Source of the DNA: JANJTY01 sp038257155
GTDB taxonomy: Bacteria; Pseudomonadota; Gammaproteobacteria; Xanthomonadales; Xanthomonadaceae
Reading direction: 5' to 3'
Assembly (NCBI GenBank): GCA_038257155.1
Contig: JBBSJP010000046.1
Coordinates: 1 to 39,286 of the forward strand
Length of the DNA stretch: 39,286 bases
Under the pieces are notes generated by a model. The model was given only the letters and a program-made list of their open reading frames with translations, had not been told where the DNA came from and did not search any database. A program made the translations under genes and the position numbers. Positions 8,354-16,388 of the stretch are shown in pieces. The stretch's first letter is position 1; each line of letters starts with the position of its first letter.

Positions 8354-8368
8354 GCTGTTCTCCAGGGT

Positions 8369-9010
8369 TCAGGGGCCAAGGTCGGTTGCTGCCGCCCGCA
8401 CGATGAAGCGCTGCGGAGCATTACCGACGAAATAGAACGGGAAGCAGGTGACAAGGGTGAGCACTGCCTCGCCCGTTTCGGCGAGGACATGTACATCGGT
8501 TGGTTCAACCACCGACAGGCCGGTGACCCGGTACGAGCGTGTACGCTCCAGCGTGTCCAGCTCGATGAGATCGCCCACGGCCAAGTCCTTGAGGCCGCGG
8601 AAATGACTGTCGCGGTGCGCTGCGATGCCAACATTGCCGTCGCTGCCCGGCGCGGCCGTTCCGTCTATCCATCCGGCGCCGCGTTGCAGGACATGCTCCT
8701 CGGTGCCTGGCGACACCGGCACCTCCATCTGGATACCGGGTATCCGCAGCACCGCAACCGGAGCATCGGACGGCACCTTTGCTACAGGTGTTTCCGATGC
8801 AGGGGAAGACACCTGGGAGGCCGGCTGCAGCTCGGCTTCTTCAGGCGCAACGGTGCTCGGGCGGGGCTCGCGCTGTTGGGAGACTTGCCGTGCGAGAGCG
8901 AAATCGCTGACGCCACTGCGTCGTTCAATCTCGGTCCAGCCCAGCACCAGCCCATACGCCAGGACCAGAACCGCGCCGGTGGACCAGAACAGGAATTCAA
9001 GCGCTTTCAT
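8369..9010 (-). CDS. Sortase (proteobacterial class D-like)
   Basis: 213-residue membrane-anchored cysteine transpeptidase. An N-terminal TM segment (about 7-25) is followed by a Q/P/S-rich linker (about 42-85) and the sortase beta-barrel (about 85-205). The catalytic triad is visible: H132 in AAHRDSH, C189 in LTLVTCFPF and R201 in PQRFIVRA. TLVTC matches the TLXTC signature. The enzyme would act at the periplasmic face of the inner membrane on the LPMTA protein encoded 15 nt downstream. The combination resembles sortases reported in marine and other proteobacteria, including Shewanella and Xanthomonadales. The acceptor nucleophile in a Gram-negative envelope is not known from this sequence. 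No other sortase or LPXTG gene is seen in the window. Confidence 0.92.
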   Translation of the reverse strand: MKALEFLFWSTGAVLVLAYGLVLGWTEIERRSGVSDFALARQVSQQREPRPSTVAPEEAELQPASQVSSPASETPVAKVPSDAPVAVLRIPGIQMEVPVSPGTEEHVLQRGAGWIDGTAAPGSDGNVGIAAHRDSHFRGLKDLAVGDLIELDTLERTRSYRVTGLSVVEPTDVHVLAETGEAVLTLVTCFPFYFVGNAPQRFIVRAAATDLGP

Positions 9011-9140
9011 GAGAGCTGGACCCAGCGACAGACAGACAACTACACGGCTCTGTGGTGTGCGTCGGATCGCCAGGCCTCTGCCGGCGATCCGGCCGTGGCC
9101 TGACTAACCCGGTGCACTGCTCGCCGACGCTTGCGCGGAA

Positions 9141-9299
9141 TCAGATCCGCCCCATCAGGAGCAGCACGATCACGATTACAACGACCAGGCCCAGTCCACC
9201 GCTGGGACCATAGCCCCAGGAGCGGCTATGCCCCCAGGTCGGAAGCGCGCCTACCAGCAACAGAATCAACAGGATCAGAACAATGGTGCCAATTGACAT
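9141..9299 (-). CDS. DUF3309 small membrane protein
   Basis: 52-residue protein. It reads MSIGTIVLILLILLLVGALP, then TWGHSRSWGYGPSGGLGL, then a second hydrophobic segment ending in LLLMGRI. This layout (two short TM helices around a WPHSRSWGYGPSGGLG-type loop) is the DUF3309 pattern. A strong ribosome binding site (AGAAGGAGAAC) precedes the ATG. Its role is unknown; the family often sits among envelope-stress and general-stress genes, as here. Confidence 0.88.
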   Translation of the reverse strand: MSIGTIVLILLILLLVGALPTWGHSRSWGYGPSGGLGLVVVIVIVLLLMGRI

Positions 9300-9375
9300 G
9301 ACGTTCTCCTTCTAGTGAAACAAGAACCGCGGACCCGCAGCAAAGCCCATGCTCAGACGCGGGCAGAACATGCAA

Positions 9376-9528
9376 CTAGCGAAGGTTGAATCCGCCGCCG
9401 AACAGTCCGACCAGACCAATGATGATCAGATAGAACGCGACGATGTAATTCAGCAGACGCGGCATCATCAGGATGAGGATTCCGGCAATCAGCGAAATGA
9501 TTGGAGCGAGGCTCAACTGGATGTTCAT
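9376..9528 (-). CDS. DUF3096 small membrane protein
   Basis: 50-residue protein starting MNIQLSLAPIISLIAG, with MPRLLNYIVAFYLIIIG in the middle and ending LFGGGFNLR. This is the compact DUF3096 pattern, with two hydrophobic segments separated by a proline-arginine turn. GGAGTTG lies at a good distance before the ATG. It is the upstream neighbour of the DUF3309 gene on the same strand, 76 nt away, and is divergent from the DUF883 gene. Function unknown. Confidence 0.88.
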   Translation of the reverse strand: MNIQLSLAPIISLIAGILILMMPRLLNYIVAFYLIIIGLVGLFGGGFNLR

Positions 9529-9728
9529 GTGCAACTCCATGCGACTTGCGCGAACCGGACACTCCGGTACCTGAGCCGATCATGAACTTCGCCAGTCTGC
9601 GAGTCGGTACGCTGACGCACATTTGCCAGTCATTGGAACAAGGTTTTGCGTGCGTCAGCGAACCGACTGCCAGCAGCGGACAGACCATGCTGCGCAAGCA
9701 CTACCCACCCACGAACGGAGTAATACTT

Positions 9729-10079
9729 ATGGTGTCCACAGAACGTCCCAATTCAGATTCGAGCAATGCCATTGGCACCGTCACGCGCGGCGTGGACAGC
9801 GCAGCCAGCGGTGCGCATCGCGCCATCGACCGGGCCAGCGACGCTGCTCGTCCGGCGGTTGACAGCCTTGCTGCCGGCGCGCACAACGCGGTCAATTCGC
9901 TCGGCAACGCTGCCACCAGCGCCGCCAACGCGATTGATCACAAGGGCACCCAGTTGCACGACGCGCAGATTCGCCTCACCGAAAACACCCGCCACATGGT
10001 GCGTGACAATCCGCTTGCCGCAATCGGTGTAGCGGTGGCTGCAGGTTTCGTGTTGAGCTGGATGATGAAGGCCCGCTAG
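9729..10079 (+). CDS. DUF883-family (ElaB/YqjD-like) membrane-anchored protein
   Basis: 116 aa. An A/D/S-rich helical region (about 15-90) is followed by the C-terminal segment DNPLAAIGVAVAAGFVLSWM and the short basic tail MKAR, the hallmark of YqjD/ElaB/YgaM proteins. E. coli YqjD is a stationary-phase, inner-membrane, C-tail-anchored protein reported to bind ribosomes. ATG at 9729 is chosen because GGAGT precedes it; a longer frame from 9501 runs through the divergent promoter region. It is followed immediately by a YqjE-like gene (stop overlapping start), reproducing the E. coli yqjD-yqjE order. Confidence 0.88.
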   Translation: MVSTERPNSDSSNAIGTVTRGVDSAASGAHRAIDRASDAARPAVDSLAAGAHNAVNSLGNAATSAANAIDHKGTQLHDAQIRLTENTRHMVRDNPLAAIGVAVAAGFVLSWMMKAR

Positions 10080-10519
10080 TGGAGCCTGTCACCAATCAGG
10101 TGTCAGAACAGATGGAGGCGCCCACGGGCGCCTCCTTCGCCGATGCCGGCGTCGTCGACAACGTGGTCGGACTGTGGCGCGACCTGCGCGGCATGGCTTA
10201 CGACCACCTGCAACTGGCCGCACTGGAGGCCCAGCGCGCGGGACGCAGTCTGGTGGCAATGCTGGCCGCATCCATCGTGCTCGGTGTACTGTTGGCGAGC
10301 ACCCTGTTGATCCTGACCGGCGCTCTGATCCTGGCCTTGATCGAACTCGGTCTGCCGCCAAGTTTCGCTGCACTGCTAGCCGCGCTGGTGAACCTGATCG
10401 CGTCCGTGGCATTGGCCATAGCGATTCGTGCGCGCAGCCGGTTGCTAGGATTTCCGGCGACGCTGCGAAATCTGCAACCAACGCCGAACTCAGCCACGAC
10501 CAGCGGAGCCGTCTCATGA
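10079..10519 (+). CDS. YqjE-like phage-holin-superfamily protein (DUF1469)
   Basis: 146 aa. An amphipathic N-terminal helix (about 25-55: VGLWRDLRGMAYDHLQLAALEAQRAGR) is followed by two TM segments (about 57-85 and 93-115) and a basic cytoplasmic tail. This is the Phage_holin_3_6/YqjE layout. The GTG at 10079 overlaps the preceding TAG by one base, and the ATG of the next gene overlaps this stop (ATGA), so all three genes are translationally coupled. An internal ATG at 10112 is an alternative start. Despite the family name there is no phage context; these are normal inner-membrane stress-associated proteins. Confidence 0.82.
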   Translation: MEPVTNQVSEQMEAPTGASFADAGVVDNVVGLWRDLRGMAYDHLQLAALEAQRAGRSLVAMLAASIVLGVLLASTLLILTGALILALIELGLPPSFAALLAALVNLIASVALAIAIRARSRLLGFPATLRNLQPTPNSATTSGAVS

Positions 10520-10893
10520 AAGTGGCGTGCGAACCACCCGCCAAGAGCAATGCCTTACTCGATCAAAAGATCGCTGAACTCGAACAACGCCTGCAGCGCG
10601 ACCGCGCAGTCTCGCGGCTGCGCACCAAGGCCTTGAAGCAAGGCATGCACGACAGTCTTACCTCGCCGCTGGCCCTGCTGCTTGCCGCAGGCAGCGGATT
10701 CGCCGCGCATCGATTCGACTTGTTCCACAAGCCCAAGTCTCGTGACACTGCGACAGCCGCCGCCCCAGCCGCGCCAGATTCCTTGCTCGATGGGATGGTG
10801 CGGGCATTTACTCTCGCGGCCTCTCTGGTTGCGCTGATGCCGGACAACCCGCGCTCCAAAGCCTGCGAAGTCACCGCTGATCCGGGGCTGTGA
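10516..10893 (+). CDS. Small hypothetical protein, third gene of the yqjDE-like operon (YqjK position)
   Basis: 125 aa. The ATG overlaps the stop of the YqjE-like gene (ATGA), which decides the start. A charged N-terminal coiled-coil-like segment (LLDQKIAELEQRLQRDRAV, about 14-32) is followed by a weakly hydrophobic stretch (LTSPLALLLAAGSGFAAH, about 48-65), a KPKSRDTATAAA linker and another hydrophobic patch (MVRAFTLAASLVALMP). Its place corresponds to yqjK in E. coli, but sequence similarity to YqjK was not established by eye. Function unknown; probably membrane-associated. Confidence 0.7.
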   Translation: MKVACEPPAKSNALLDQKIAELEQRLQRDRAVSRLRTKALKQGMHDSLTSPLALLLAAGSGFAAHRFDLFHKPKSRDTATAAAPAAPDSLLDGMVRAFTLAASLVALMPDNPRSKACEVTADPGL

Positions 10894-11636
10894 ATCGACC
10901 ATCGCGCGAGCGAGGGTCGGTGTGCGGATGGAGTTGAAGGTTTTTTCCACGGGTTGACGCGACGGCGGCATGGGATGCCGCCCTACGTCGCTCAGCGTCG
11001 TTTCCGTGGCCTTGATACTGCAACATGGTTGCCGCCCATCGCAGATACCTGAGTAGGTCGGCACCCCTGTGCCGACATCGAGACAGGGACCGCGCGGCAT
11101 GATCCTGAGTCATGCGCCCCCGCATCGGAAACAGGCCATTGGTTCGGCAGCGCACAGACGCCGATGCCGCGCTGGCGCATCATCAATGTGCGCCTGGACT
11201 CTCCCCGAACACAGGCGCTGCAATAACGGTCCCGGCGACGGCAATCCCGTCGCCGGGACTCTGCGTTTCCCTCGCGAAATCCCTCGTCTGGTTCCCATCA
11301 GCTTTTCGCCTTGCATGCGAGCAGCGCATTTTTTTTGTTGCGCTTCGCCCACACGCTGGCTGCACCGCTGGCAAACACGCTGGCAAACACGTTGGTAACG
11401 CCGAACTTTCCGCCCCGCGTTGCGGGCCGATCATGGACACGCTGCAGCCTGGGACGTTGGCCCTGAAGGAAGGTCGCCGCTGTCCGGCAGCGAAAGGCCT
11501 TTGCGTGCCTGCGTGGCGTCAACGGGACGTGTTGCCGGGAGACCAGTGGCCGAGCGGAACGTTGAGACCAGCACGATAGCGCCGCCGAACCCTGCAAGCA
11601 TGCACGGCGTCCGCGCAAGCGGCGGCAAACGAATTG
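10894..11636. other. Gene-free stretch with two GTAGG palindromes and a strong hairpin
   Basis: No convincing gene. At 10964-10986 is a GTAGG-headed palindrome (minus strand, stem GGCGGCAT). At 11053-11076 is another (GTAGG, then GTCGGCAC, loop CCCT, GTGCCGAC). At 11229-11259 a perfect 13-bp stem (GTCCCGGCGACGG) closes on a 5-nt loop and could terminate transcription from either side, though no T-run follows. Around 11360-11395 the motif CTGGCAAACACG is tandemly repeated. Open frames here lack ribosome binding sites and family resemblance. Confidence 0.6.
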
Positions 11637-12347
11637 CTACTGCAGAAAGATCTGCGCGAACTGGGCCTGCTGCGCCTCGTAGCACTCGCAGGACGCCGCT
11701 TCCAGGCCCTGGCGATCAAGGATGCTGATGTCGCCGCGGCTGTAACTGATCAGCCCGCGCTCCTGCAGTGCACCGGCGGCAATGGTGATGCCGCTGCGCC
11801 TTACGCCGAGCATGCCGGCGAGAAACTCATGAGTCAGCGTGAGGCAATCGCTGGGCGAGCGGTCGTGTGTCATCAGCAGCCAGCGAGCCAGTCGCGGTTC
11901 GATCTGGTGAAAGCGTGTGCACGCTGCACCCTGAGCCAACTGCCCCAGTTGCACGTAGAGGTAGCGATGCAGGCGCAGCAACAGGCGTGGGGAGCTCTTC
12001 AGCTCGCGTCGAAAACGGCTGCTACCCACCCTCAAGGCGGTGCCATTGCCCTGCACCACGGCGCGCATCGGCGCATCGTTGACGCCCAGCGCAAGGCTTG
12101 CGCCGAGCATGCCTTCATTGCCCACCAGGGCCATTTCGAGCGGGCGGTGATCGGTCAGCTTGGTAACCAGCGAAATGAAGGAAGAAACCGGAAAGTAGGC
12201 GTGCTGGTAAGGCTGGTCCGCCTCGCACAACACATCGCCGAAGGTGAGTTCCACGCTTTCGCAACTGTCGAGGATGCGCGCACGATCATCGCGCGGCAGG
12301 CCCTCGATCAGAAAGTTGCTTGCGTGTGGCTCGGTGTCGGGCGACAT
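11637..12347 (-). CDS. Crp/Fnr-family transcriptional regulator (first of a pair)
   Basis: 236 aa. The N-terminal cyclic-nucleotide-binding-like beta-barrel (about 20-140) starts FLIEGLPRDDRARI and contains YFPVSSFISLV and LVGNEGMLGASLALG. A winged HTH of the Crp type follows (about 155-225), with the recognition region LTHEFLAGMLGVRRSGITIAAG. The RxSR-type cAMP phosphate cassette of Crp is not visible, so cAMP binding is doubtful. It lies downstream of a paralogue in the same orientation, with 137 nt between. ATG at 12347 is chosen because the barrel starts just after it; the frame is open further upstream. Target genes are unknown; the stress genes around it are candidates. Confidence 0.85.
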   Translation of the reverse strand: MSPDTEPHASNFLIEGLPRDDRARILDSCESVELTFGDVLCEADQPYQHAYFPVSSFISLVTKLTDHRPLEMALVGNEGMLGASLALGVNDAPMRAVVQGNGTALRVGSSRFRRELKSSPRLLLRLHRYLYVQLGQLAQGAACTRFHQIEPRLARWLLMTHDRSPSDCLTLTHEFLAGMLGVRRSGITIAAGALQERGLISYSRGDISILDRQGLEAASCECYEAQQAQFAQIFLQ

Positions 12348-12484
12348 GTGTGGGGGCTGTCCTGCAGCACAAGGGTAGCCGTCTACGGCGCGGGGCCAGT
12401 GCCAGGCAGCCTCCGATGGCGCAGTGTGGCGCGCGCGAATGATGGCGGTCTGTTCGCTACTGCACCCATGCACGTCGCCATGCC

Positions 12485-13234
12485 TCAGGCAACGGCCCGC
12501 GCCTTGTGTGGCCAGAGCAGGCGATCGGTTTCAGACTTGACCACGGCATAGCACTCGCAGGCGTGGCCTTCCAGGGCAGGACGATCGAGCACGGTGATGT
12601 GTCCGCGCGCGTACTGGATGATGCCAAGCTTTTGCAGCTTGCCTGCTGCCTCGGTAACGCCCTCTCGCCGCACGCCAAGCATGTTGGCGATCAGGTCCTG
12701 GGTCATCGTCAGGTGGTTGTCCGGCAGCCTGTCCAGTGACAGCAGCAGCCAGCGAGCCAACTGCTGATCGACCGAATGGTGGCGGTTGCAGACCGCGGTC
12801 TGCGCCATCTGGGTGATCAGCGCCTGGGTGTAGCGCAACAGCAGCACCAGCAGTTCGCCGTGCAGGTTGAATTCGTCCTTCAGACGTTGCCCGGGCAGGC
12901 GATAGGCCGTACCGGCGCTCTGCACCACGGCGCGACTGGGAGTGCTTTCTCCGCCCATGAAAAGTGCGATGCCGACCAGGCCATCATTGCCAACCACCGA
13001 GATCTCGGCCGATGCACCGGACTCCATCACATAGAGCAGGGAGATGATGCTGTCGGTGGGAAAGTACACGTGACGCATCGCGCCACCCGATTCGTACAAC
13101 ACCTTGCCGAGCGGCAGATCGATGAGATCGAGATGCGGAAACAGCCGTGCTCGCACATCTTCGCTCAGGGTCGCGAGCAGCAGGTTCTGGTCTGGCGAGG
13201 GAGCCGGGGACCGCGTTTCAGGTTTGTTGGGCAT
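12485..13234 (-). CDS. Crp/Fnr-family transcriptional regulator (second of a pair)
   Basis: 249 aa, same architecture as its neighbour: effector barrel (about 15-145, with HVYFPTDSIISLLY and VVGNDGLVGIALFMGG), then a winged HTH (about 165-235, LTMTQDLIANMLGVRREGVTEAAG). Both proteins end with ALEG/GLEA and CECY motifs, so they are clear paralogues from a tandem duplication. No Fnr iron-sulfur cysteine cluster is seen at the N-terminus. ATG at 13234 is chosen; the frame extends to 13327 without family resemblance. Ligand and targets unknown. Confidence 0.85.
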   Translation of the reverse strand: MPNKPETRSPAPSPDQNLLLATLSEDVRARLFPHLDLIDLPLGKVLYESGGAMRHVYFPTDSIISLLYVMESGASAEISVVGNDGLVGIALFMGGESTPSRAVVQSAGTAYRLPGQRLKDEFNLHGELLVLLLRYTQALITQMAQTAVCNRHHSVDQQLARWLLLSLDRLPDNHLTMTQDLIANMLGVRREGVTEAAGKLQKLGIIQYARGHITVLDRPALEGHACECYAVVKSETDRLLWPHKARAVA

Positions 13235-13692
13235 TGGTCCTACCAAAGCGAAATGAAATGAGGAATTGGCTAGACGTTCAACGCGTTTGTATCGTCCACC
13301 GGTGTCCATCCCGTACCACCGTAACATGCGGCATGCGCCGTCCCCTCAATCATAGTCCAGCACCGCCATGCGCTATGTACGCTACCGAACTTTTGATGCA
13401 GTGCAATATGGAATCCGGGCCTTGCCACGCAGGGCGCGGATCCAGGCTGGGTCGGCCGTACTGGAGTGAGCGCAGGCGTGCAGGAGCCCGCCCTCCCGGG
13501 GCCAGGATCGTGAATGCAGGGGCCTTTGGATGGCGCTTTTGCCGCAGCTTTTCGGGTGAAAGCAAAGAGCAGTCGCGCGGGGAGCGCGGCCGTCCAGGGG
13601 CCGGGAGCCCTCGCTCGTGGAGTTGTCGGGACGGCGTCGCGCACGATGTGGGATCGCAGGTGTGGAATCCTGCGGCACCCAAACGCAGGAAA
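13235..13692. other. Intergenic stretch, nothing recognised
   Basis: About 460 nt upstream of the second Crp-type gene and beyond the terminator of the DUF6600 gene. Open frames on both strands lack ribosome binding sites and resemble no family. It presumably contains the promoter of the Crp-type pair; no confident promoter was seen. Confidence 0.5.
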
Positions 13693-13708
13693 GCCCCGTT
13701 TCCGGGGC
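13693..13708 (-). terminator. Probable terminator of the DUF6600 gene
   Basis: On the minus strand a 6-bp GC stem (GCCCCG, loop GAAA, CGGGGC) followed by TTTCC lies about 40 nt after the stop at 13749. The tetraloop is stable; the T-run is short, so strength is uncertain. Confidence 0.6.
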
Positions 13709-13748
13709 CTTCCTTTGACGTGGCGCCAAGCGCCTTTAAGGACCCGCC

Positions 13749-16376
13749 TTAGCGGCGGTCGCGATCCTTGCGCTTGTCCTTCTTCTCGTCCTCGTCTTCC
13801 TCTTCATCGACTTCCTTGTCGGTGCGCGGATCCTTGCGCGGCGGCTTGCGAGTCTCAACCGGTGCCGGCTGCGGCTTGCCGCGTGACTCTTCAGCAGCCC
13901 TTCGCTGACGTTCCTGCTCGGCGTCCTGCTGTTGGCGCTGGGCAGCTGCCTCACGCTGACGGGCAGCCTGTTGCTCACGCGCATCGGACTGACGCTGACG
14001 CTCGGCCGCCTGCTCGCGCTGCTGCTGCGCATTTACCTCGCGCTGGCGTTGCTCAGCAGCCTCACGCTGACGCGCTGCCTGCTGCTCACGTGCGTCGGAC
14101 TGACGCTGACGCTCTGCATCCTGCTCGCGCTGCTGCTGCGCATTCACTTCGCGCTGACGCTGCTCGGCCGCTTCACGCTGACGCGTTGCCTGCTGCTCAC
14201 GTGCATCGCTCTGACGCTGACGCTCAGCCGACTGCTCGCGCTGCTGCTGCTCATTCACTTCGCGCTGACGTTGCTCGGCCGCTTCACGCTGACGCGTTGC
14301 CTGCTGCTCGCGTGCATCGCTCTGGCGTTGACGCTCGGCGCCCTGCTCGCGCTGCTGCTGCTCGTTCACCTCGCGCTGACGCTGCTCGGCCGCTTCGCGC
14401 TGACGCGCTGCCTGCTGCTCGCGTGCATCGCTCTGGCGTTGACGCTCGCCGGACTGCTCGCGCTGCTGCTGCTCGTTCACCTCGCGCTGACGCTGCTCGG
14501 CCGCTTCACGCTGACGCGCTGCCTGCTGCTCGCGTGCATCGCTCTGGCGTTGACGCTCGCCGGACTGCTCGCGCTGCTGCTGCGCTTCGATTTCACGCTG
14601 GCGCTGCTGTTCGGCAGCTTGCTGCTGACGGGGCTGAGCCTCGTCGGCGGCACGTTGCGCGGGCTTGGTCTGCACTGGCCTCTTCGCTTCTGCTTCGCGA
14701 TCAAGCGGCTTGCGCTGGGTCGGGGCAGCATCGGGCTTTGCGCCACCACGCTGCGGCGCTACCTCGCGTGCATTGACCGCGCGGGTCGATTCCTGAAGCA
14801 CGCGGATGTTCGCTTGCGGCTTGGTCTCGCGTGCCTGATCCGGGGCCTTGCCACGCTGTTGTACCGGACGGCCCGGATTCTTGCGCAGTTCCTCCACCTG
14901 CGCCGCAATCGGAACCACCGCCGGCGGCGGCGCCGTCCGAGCAATCACGCGGCGATCAAACACCTCGCGGCCCGGCTTGGTCTGCGCCGCAACCGCTGCT
15001 CCACGCACGCTGTCACGATCAGGGGCTACCTGGGCGATGCGCATGATCTCGGCATTGACCATCGACGTGCCGTCCATCTGGATCGCCTGCTGGCGAACCG
15101 GACGCGAGTTGACGAAGACCTCGCTTGGAACCGCCGTGACTGCACCACGGATGTCGCGGTTGGCGTAGTTCACCTGGTTGACGTTGATCGTGCCGCTGGA
15201 GTAGTTGTTGTAGACGTTATTGATCACGGTGTTGTTGATCACCGTGTTGTTCACGTTGACCCGCGAGAAATAATCCCGGCTGGATCGATACGAAGGGACG
15301 TAGACGTCACGTGGACCCAGCGGGAACCAGCCGATCGGCCCACGGTTGCCACCGGATCCGCCAATGGAAATGTTCAGGCTCCAGCGACTGCCACCGACAA
15401 AGGCGACCAGGGCAGGCGCATAGACAGGCCGCACGTTGCGCGGACCTGGCACCCAGCCCCAGCGGTTCGAAACATGCACCCAGCGCCCGTAATGTGACGG
15501 CGCAAAACCCCAGGGAGCATTGTCGACCCAAGTCCAGCCCCATGGGTTCTGCCAGACCCAGCGTCCATCGCGATACGGCGCCCAGTCGCGCTCGACCCGG
15601 GTCGGGAACCAGACATGTCCGTGGTCCCTGTCCGAACTCCAACTCCCATAGGTGTCGAGGCTGGCGTAGCCAATCATGTCTGGACTGACGTAACGCAGTG
15701 AGCTGGAACGCGCCAGCCGGCGATCGCGTTCTGCGCAATAGCGGTCGAAGCGGTCGGCCCGCGGCAGACCGAAGACCTGGTAATCGCGCAGGTCGGCACC
15801 GTAGAAGCGCACGGTGTCGCCGCTTCGCATCGGGAAGGTTGAACCTTCGCCATAGGCCTCACCCGCGCCGTCCCAGACCACCACGGTGGTCTCGTCGCGG
15901 CGCGGATCGACGTCGATCCGGTAGCGTCCGGCGCGCTCGATGGTGAAGGCGAGGTTGGGCGTGGCGATCTCGTAGTACTCGTCACGTTGCATGCGCCGCA
16001 CGGTCAGATTCATCACACCTTCGGTGATGAGGATCTGCGAAATGCGGTCGTCCAGCTCGAGAATCTCGAAGCTGGTTTCGGCACCGAGCCGGACAATGCC
16101 ACTACCGACCTGCAGCTCAAGCCGCGAACCGCGATCTGTCCACAGCCGGTCACCGCGACTCAGCGGACGGTTGCGGGACATATCCAGCCACACATCATCA
16201 CCGGCGGGCGAGTAACTGACCTCACCCTCGCTGTGGTTGATGTAGGCCACCCGGCCAGGCGGATCGTCGTACTCCGAGTACTCCTGATATTGCCCCTGCC
16301 CCTGCGCCTGTACTGCAGGCAAGACCAGCAGGCAAAGCAAGCCGGCGAGAGCCGAGAAACGCGAAGAAATCGTCAT
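13749..16376 (-). CDS. Exported FecR-like / DUF6600 protein with repetitive Q/R/E-rich C-terminal region
   Basis: 875 aa. Signal peptide about 1-24. Residues about 40-195 are a FecR-like domain (WLDMSRNRPLSRGDRLWTD, LQVGSGIVRLGAETSFEIL, VVVWDGAGEAYGEG). Residues about 260-335 are tryptophan/glycine-rich (YRDGRWVWQNPWGWTWVDN, APWGFAPSHYGRWV), the DUF6600 signature. Next comes an N/V-rich stretch (about 372-394, NNTVINNTVINNVYNN). Residues about 579-832 are a charged, coiled-coil-like region with six copies of a 37-residue repeat built on ERQRQSDAREQQA. The tail is extremely acidic/basic (VDEEEDEDEKKDKRK). A strong ribosome binding site (TAGGAGG) precedes the ATG. The location is probably periplasm or surface; the function is unknown. 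The repeat region produces long spurious antisense frames. Confidence 0.88.
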   Translation of the reverse strand: MTISSRFSALAGLLCLLVLPAVQAQGQGQYQEYSEYDDPPGRVAYINHSEGEVSYSPAGDDVWLDMSRNRPLSRGDRLWTDRGSRLELQVGSGIVRLGAETSFEILELDDRISQILITEGVMNLTVRRMQRDEYYEIATPNLAFTIERAGRYRIDVDPRRDETTVVVWDGAGEAYGEGSTFPMRSGDTVRFYGADLRDYQVFGLPRADRFDRYCAERDRRLARSSSLRYVSPDMIGYASLDTYGSWSSDRDHGHVWFPTRVERDWAPYRDGRWVWQNPWGWTWVDNAPWGFAPSHYGRWVHVSNRWGWVPGPRNVRPVYAPALVAFVGGSRWSLNISIGGSGGNRGPIGWFPLGPRDVYVPSYRSSRDYFSRVNVNNTVINNTVINNVYNNYSSGTINVNQVNYANRDIRGAVTAVPSEVFVNSRPVRQQAIQMDGTSMVNAEIMRIAQVAPDRDSVRGAAVAAQTKPGREVFDRRVIARTAPPPAVVPIAAQVEELRKNPGRPVQQRGKAPDQARETKPQANIRVLQESTRAVNAREVAPQRGGAKPDAAPTQRKPLDREAEAKRPVQTKPAQRAADEAQPRQQQAAEQQRQREIEAQQQREQSGERQRQSDAREQQAARQREAAEQRQREVNEQQQREQSGERQRQSDAREQQAARQREAAEQRQREVNEQQQREQGAERQRQSDAREQQATRQREAAEQRQREVNEQQQREQSAERQRQSDAREQQATRQREAAEQRQREVNAQQQREQDAERQRQSDAREQQAARQREAAEQRQREVNAQQQREQAAERQRQSDAREQQAARQREAAAQRQQQDAEQERQRRAAEESRGKPQPAPVETRKPPRKDPRTDKEVDEEEDEDEKKDKRKDRDRR
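13925..14600. repeat. Six tandem copies of a 111-bp coding repeat
   Basis: Within the DUF6600 gene a 111-bp unit recurs six times. The marker encoding SDAR falls near 13981, 14092, 14203, 14314, 14425 and 14536. Units differ at a few codons (SG, GA, SA, DA or AA before ERQ; AA or AT before RQRE), so exchange between copies is ongoing or recent. Copy-number change by recombination is likely and would keep frame. Confidence 0.9.
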
Positions 16377-16388
16377 GACTGCCTCCTA

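Noticed and set aside
9501..9728. N-terminal extension of the DUF883 protein
   Set aside because: It overlaps the divergent DUF3096 gene start and lacks a ribosome binding site; GGAGT before 9729 decides.
10079..10519. Phage holin, hence prophage
   Set aside because: The holin-family hit is the cellular YqjE type within a yqjDE-like operon; no phage genes nearby.
13925..14600. Possible CRISPR-like array
   Set aside because: Units are contiguous 111-bp coding repeats without unique spacers.
13514..14776. 420-codon plus-strand open frame with R/A/H repeats
   Set aside because: Another mirror of the 111-bp repeat array; it begins in the intergenic region without a start signal.
13932..15497. 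521-codon plus-strand open frame rich in Leu/Thr
   Set aside because: It is antisense to the DUF6600 gene; its composition is the mirror of the Q/R/E repeats, it has no ribosome binding site, and the sense protein has a signal peptide and recognisable domains.
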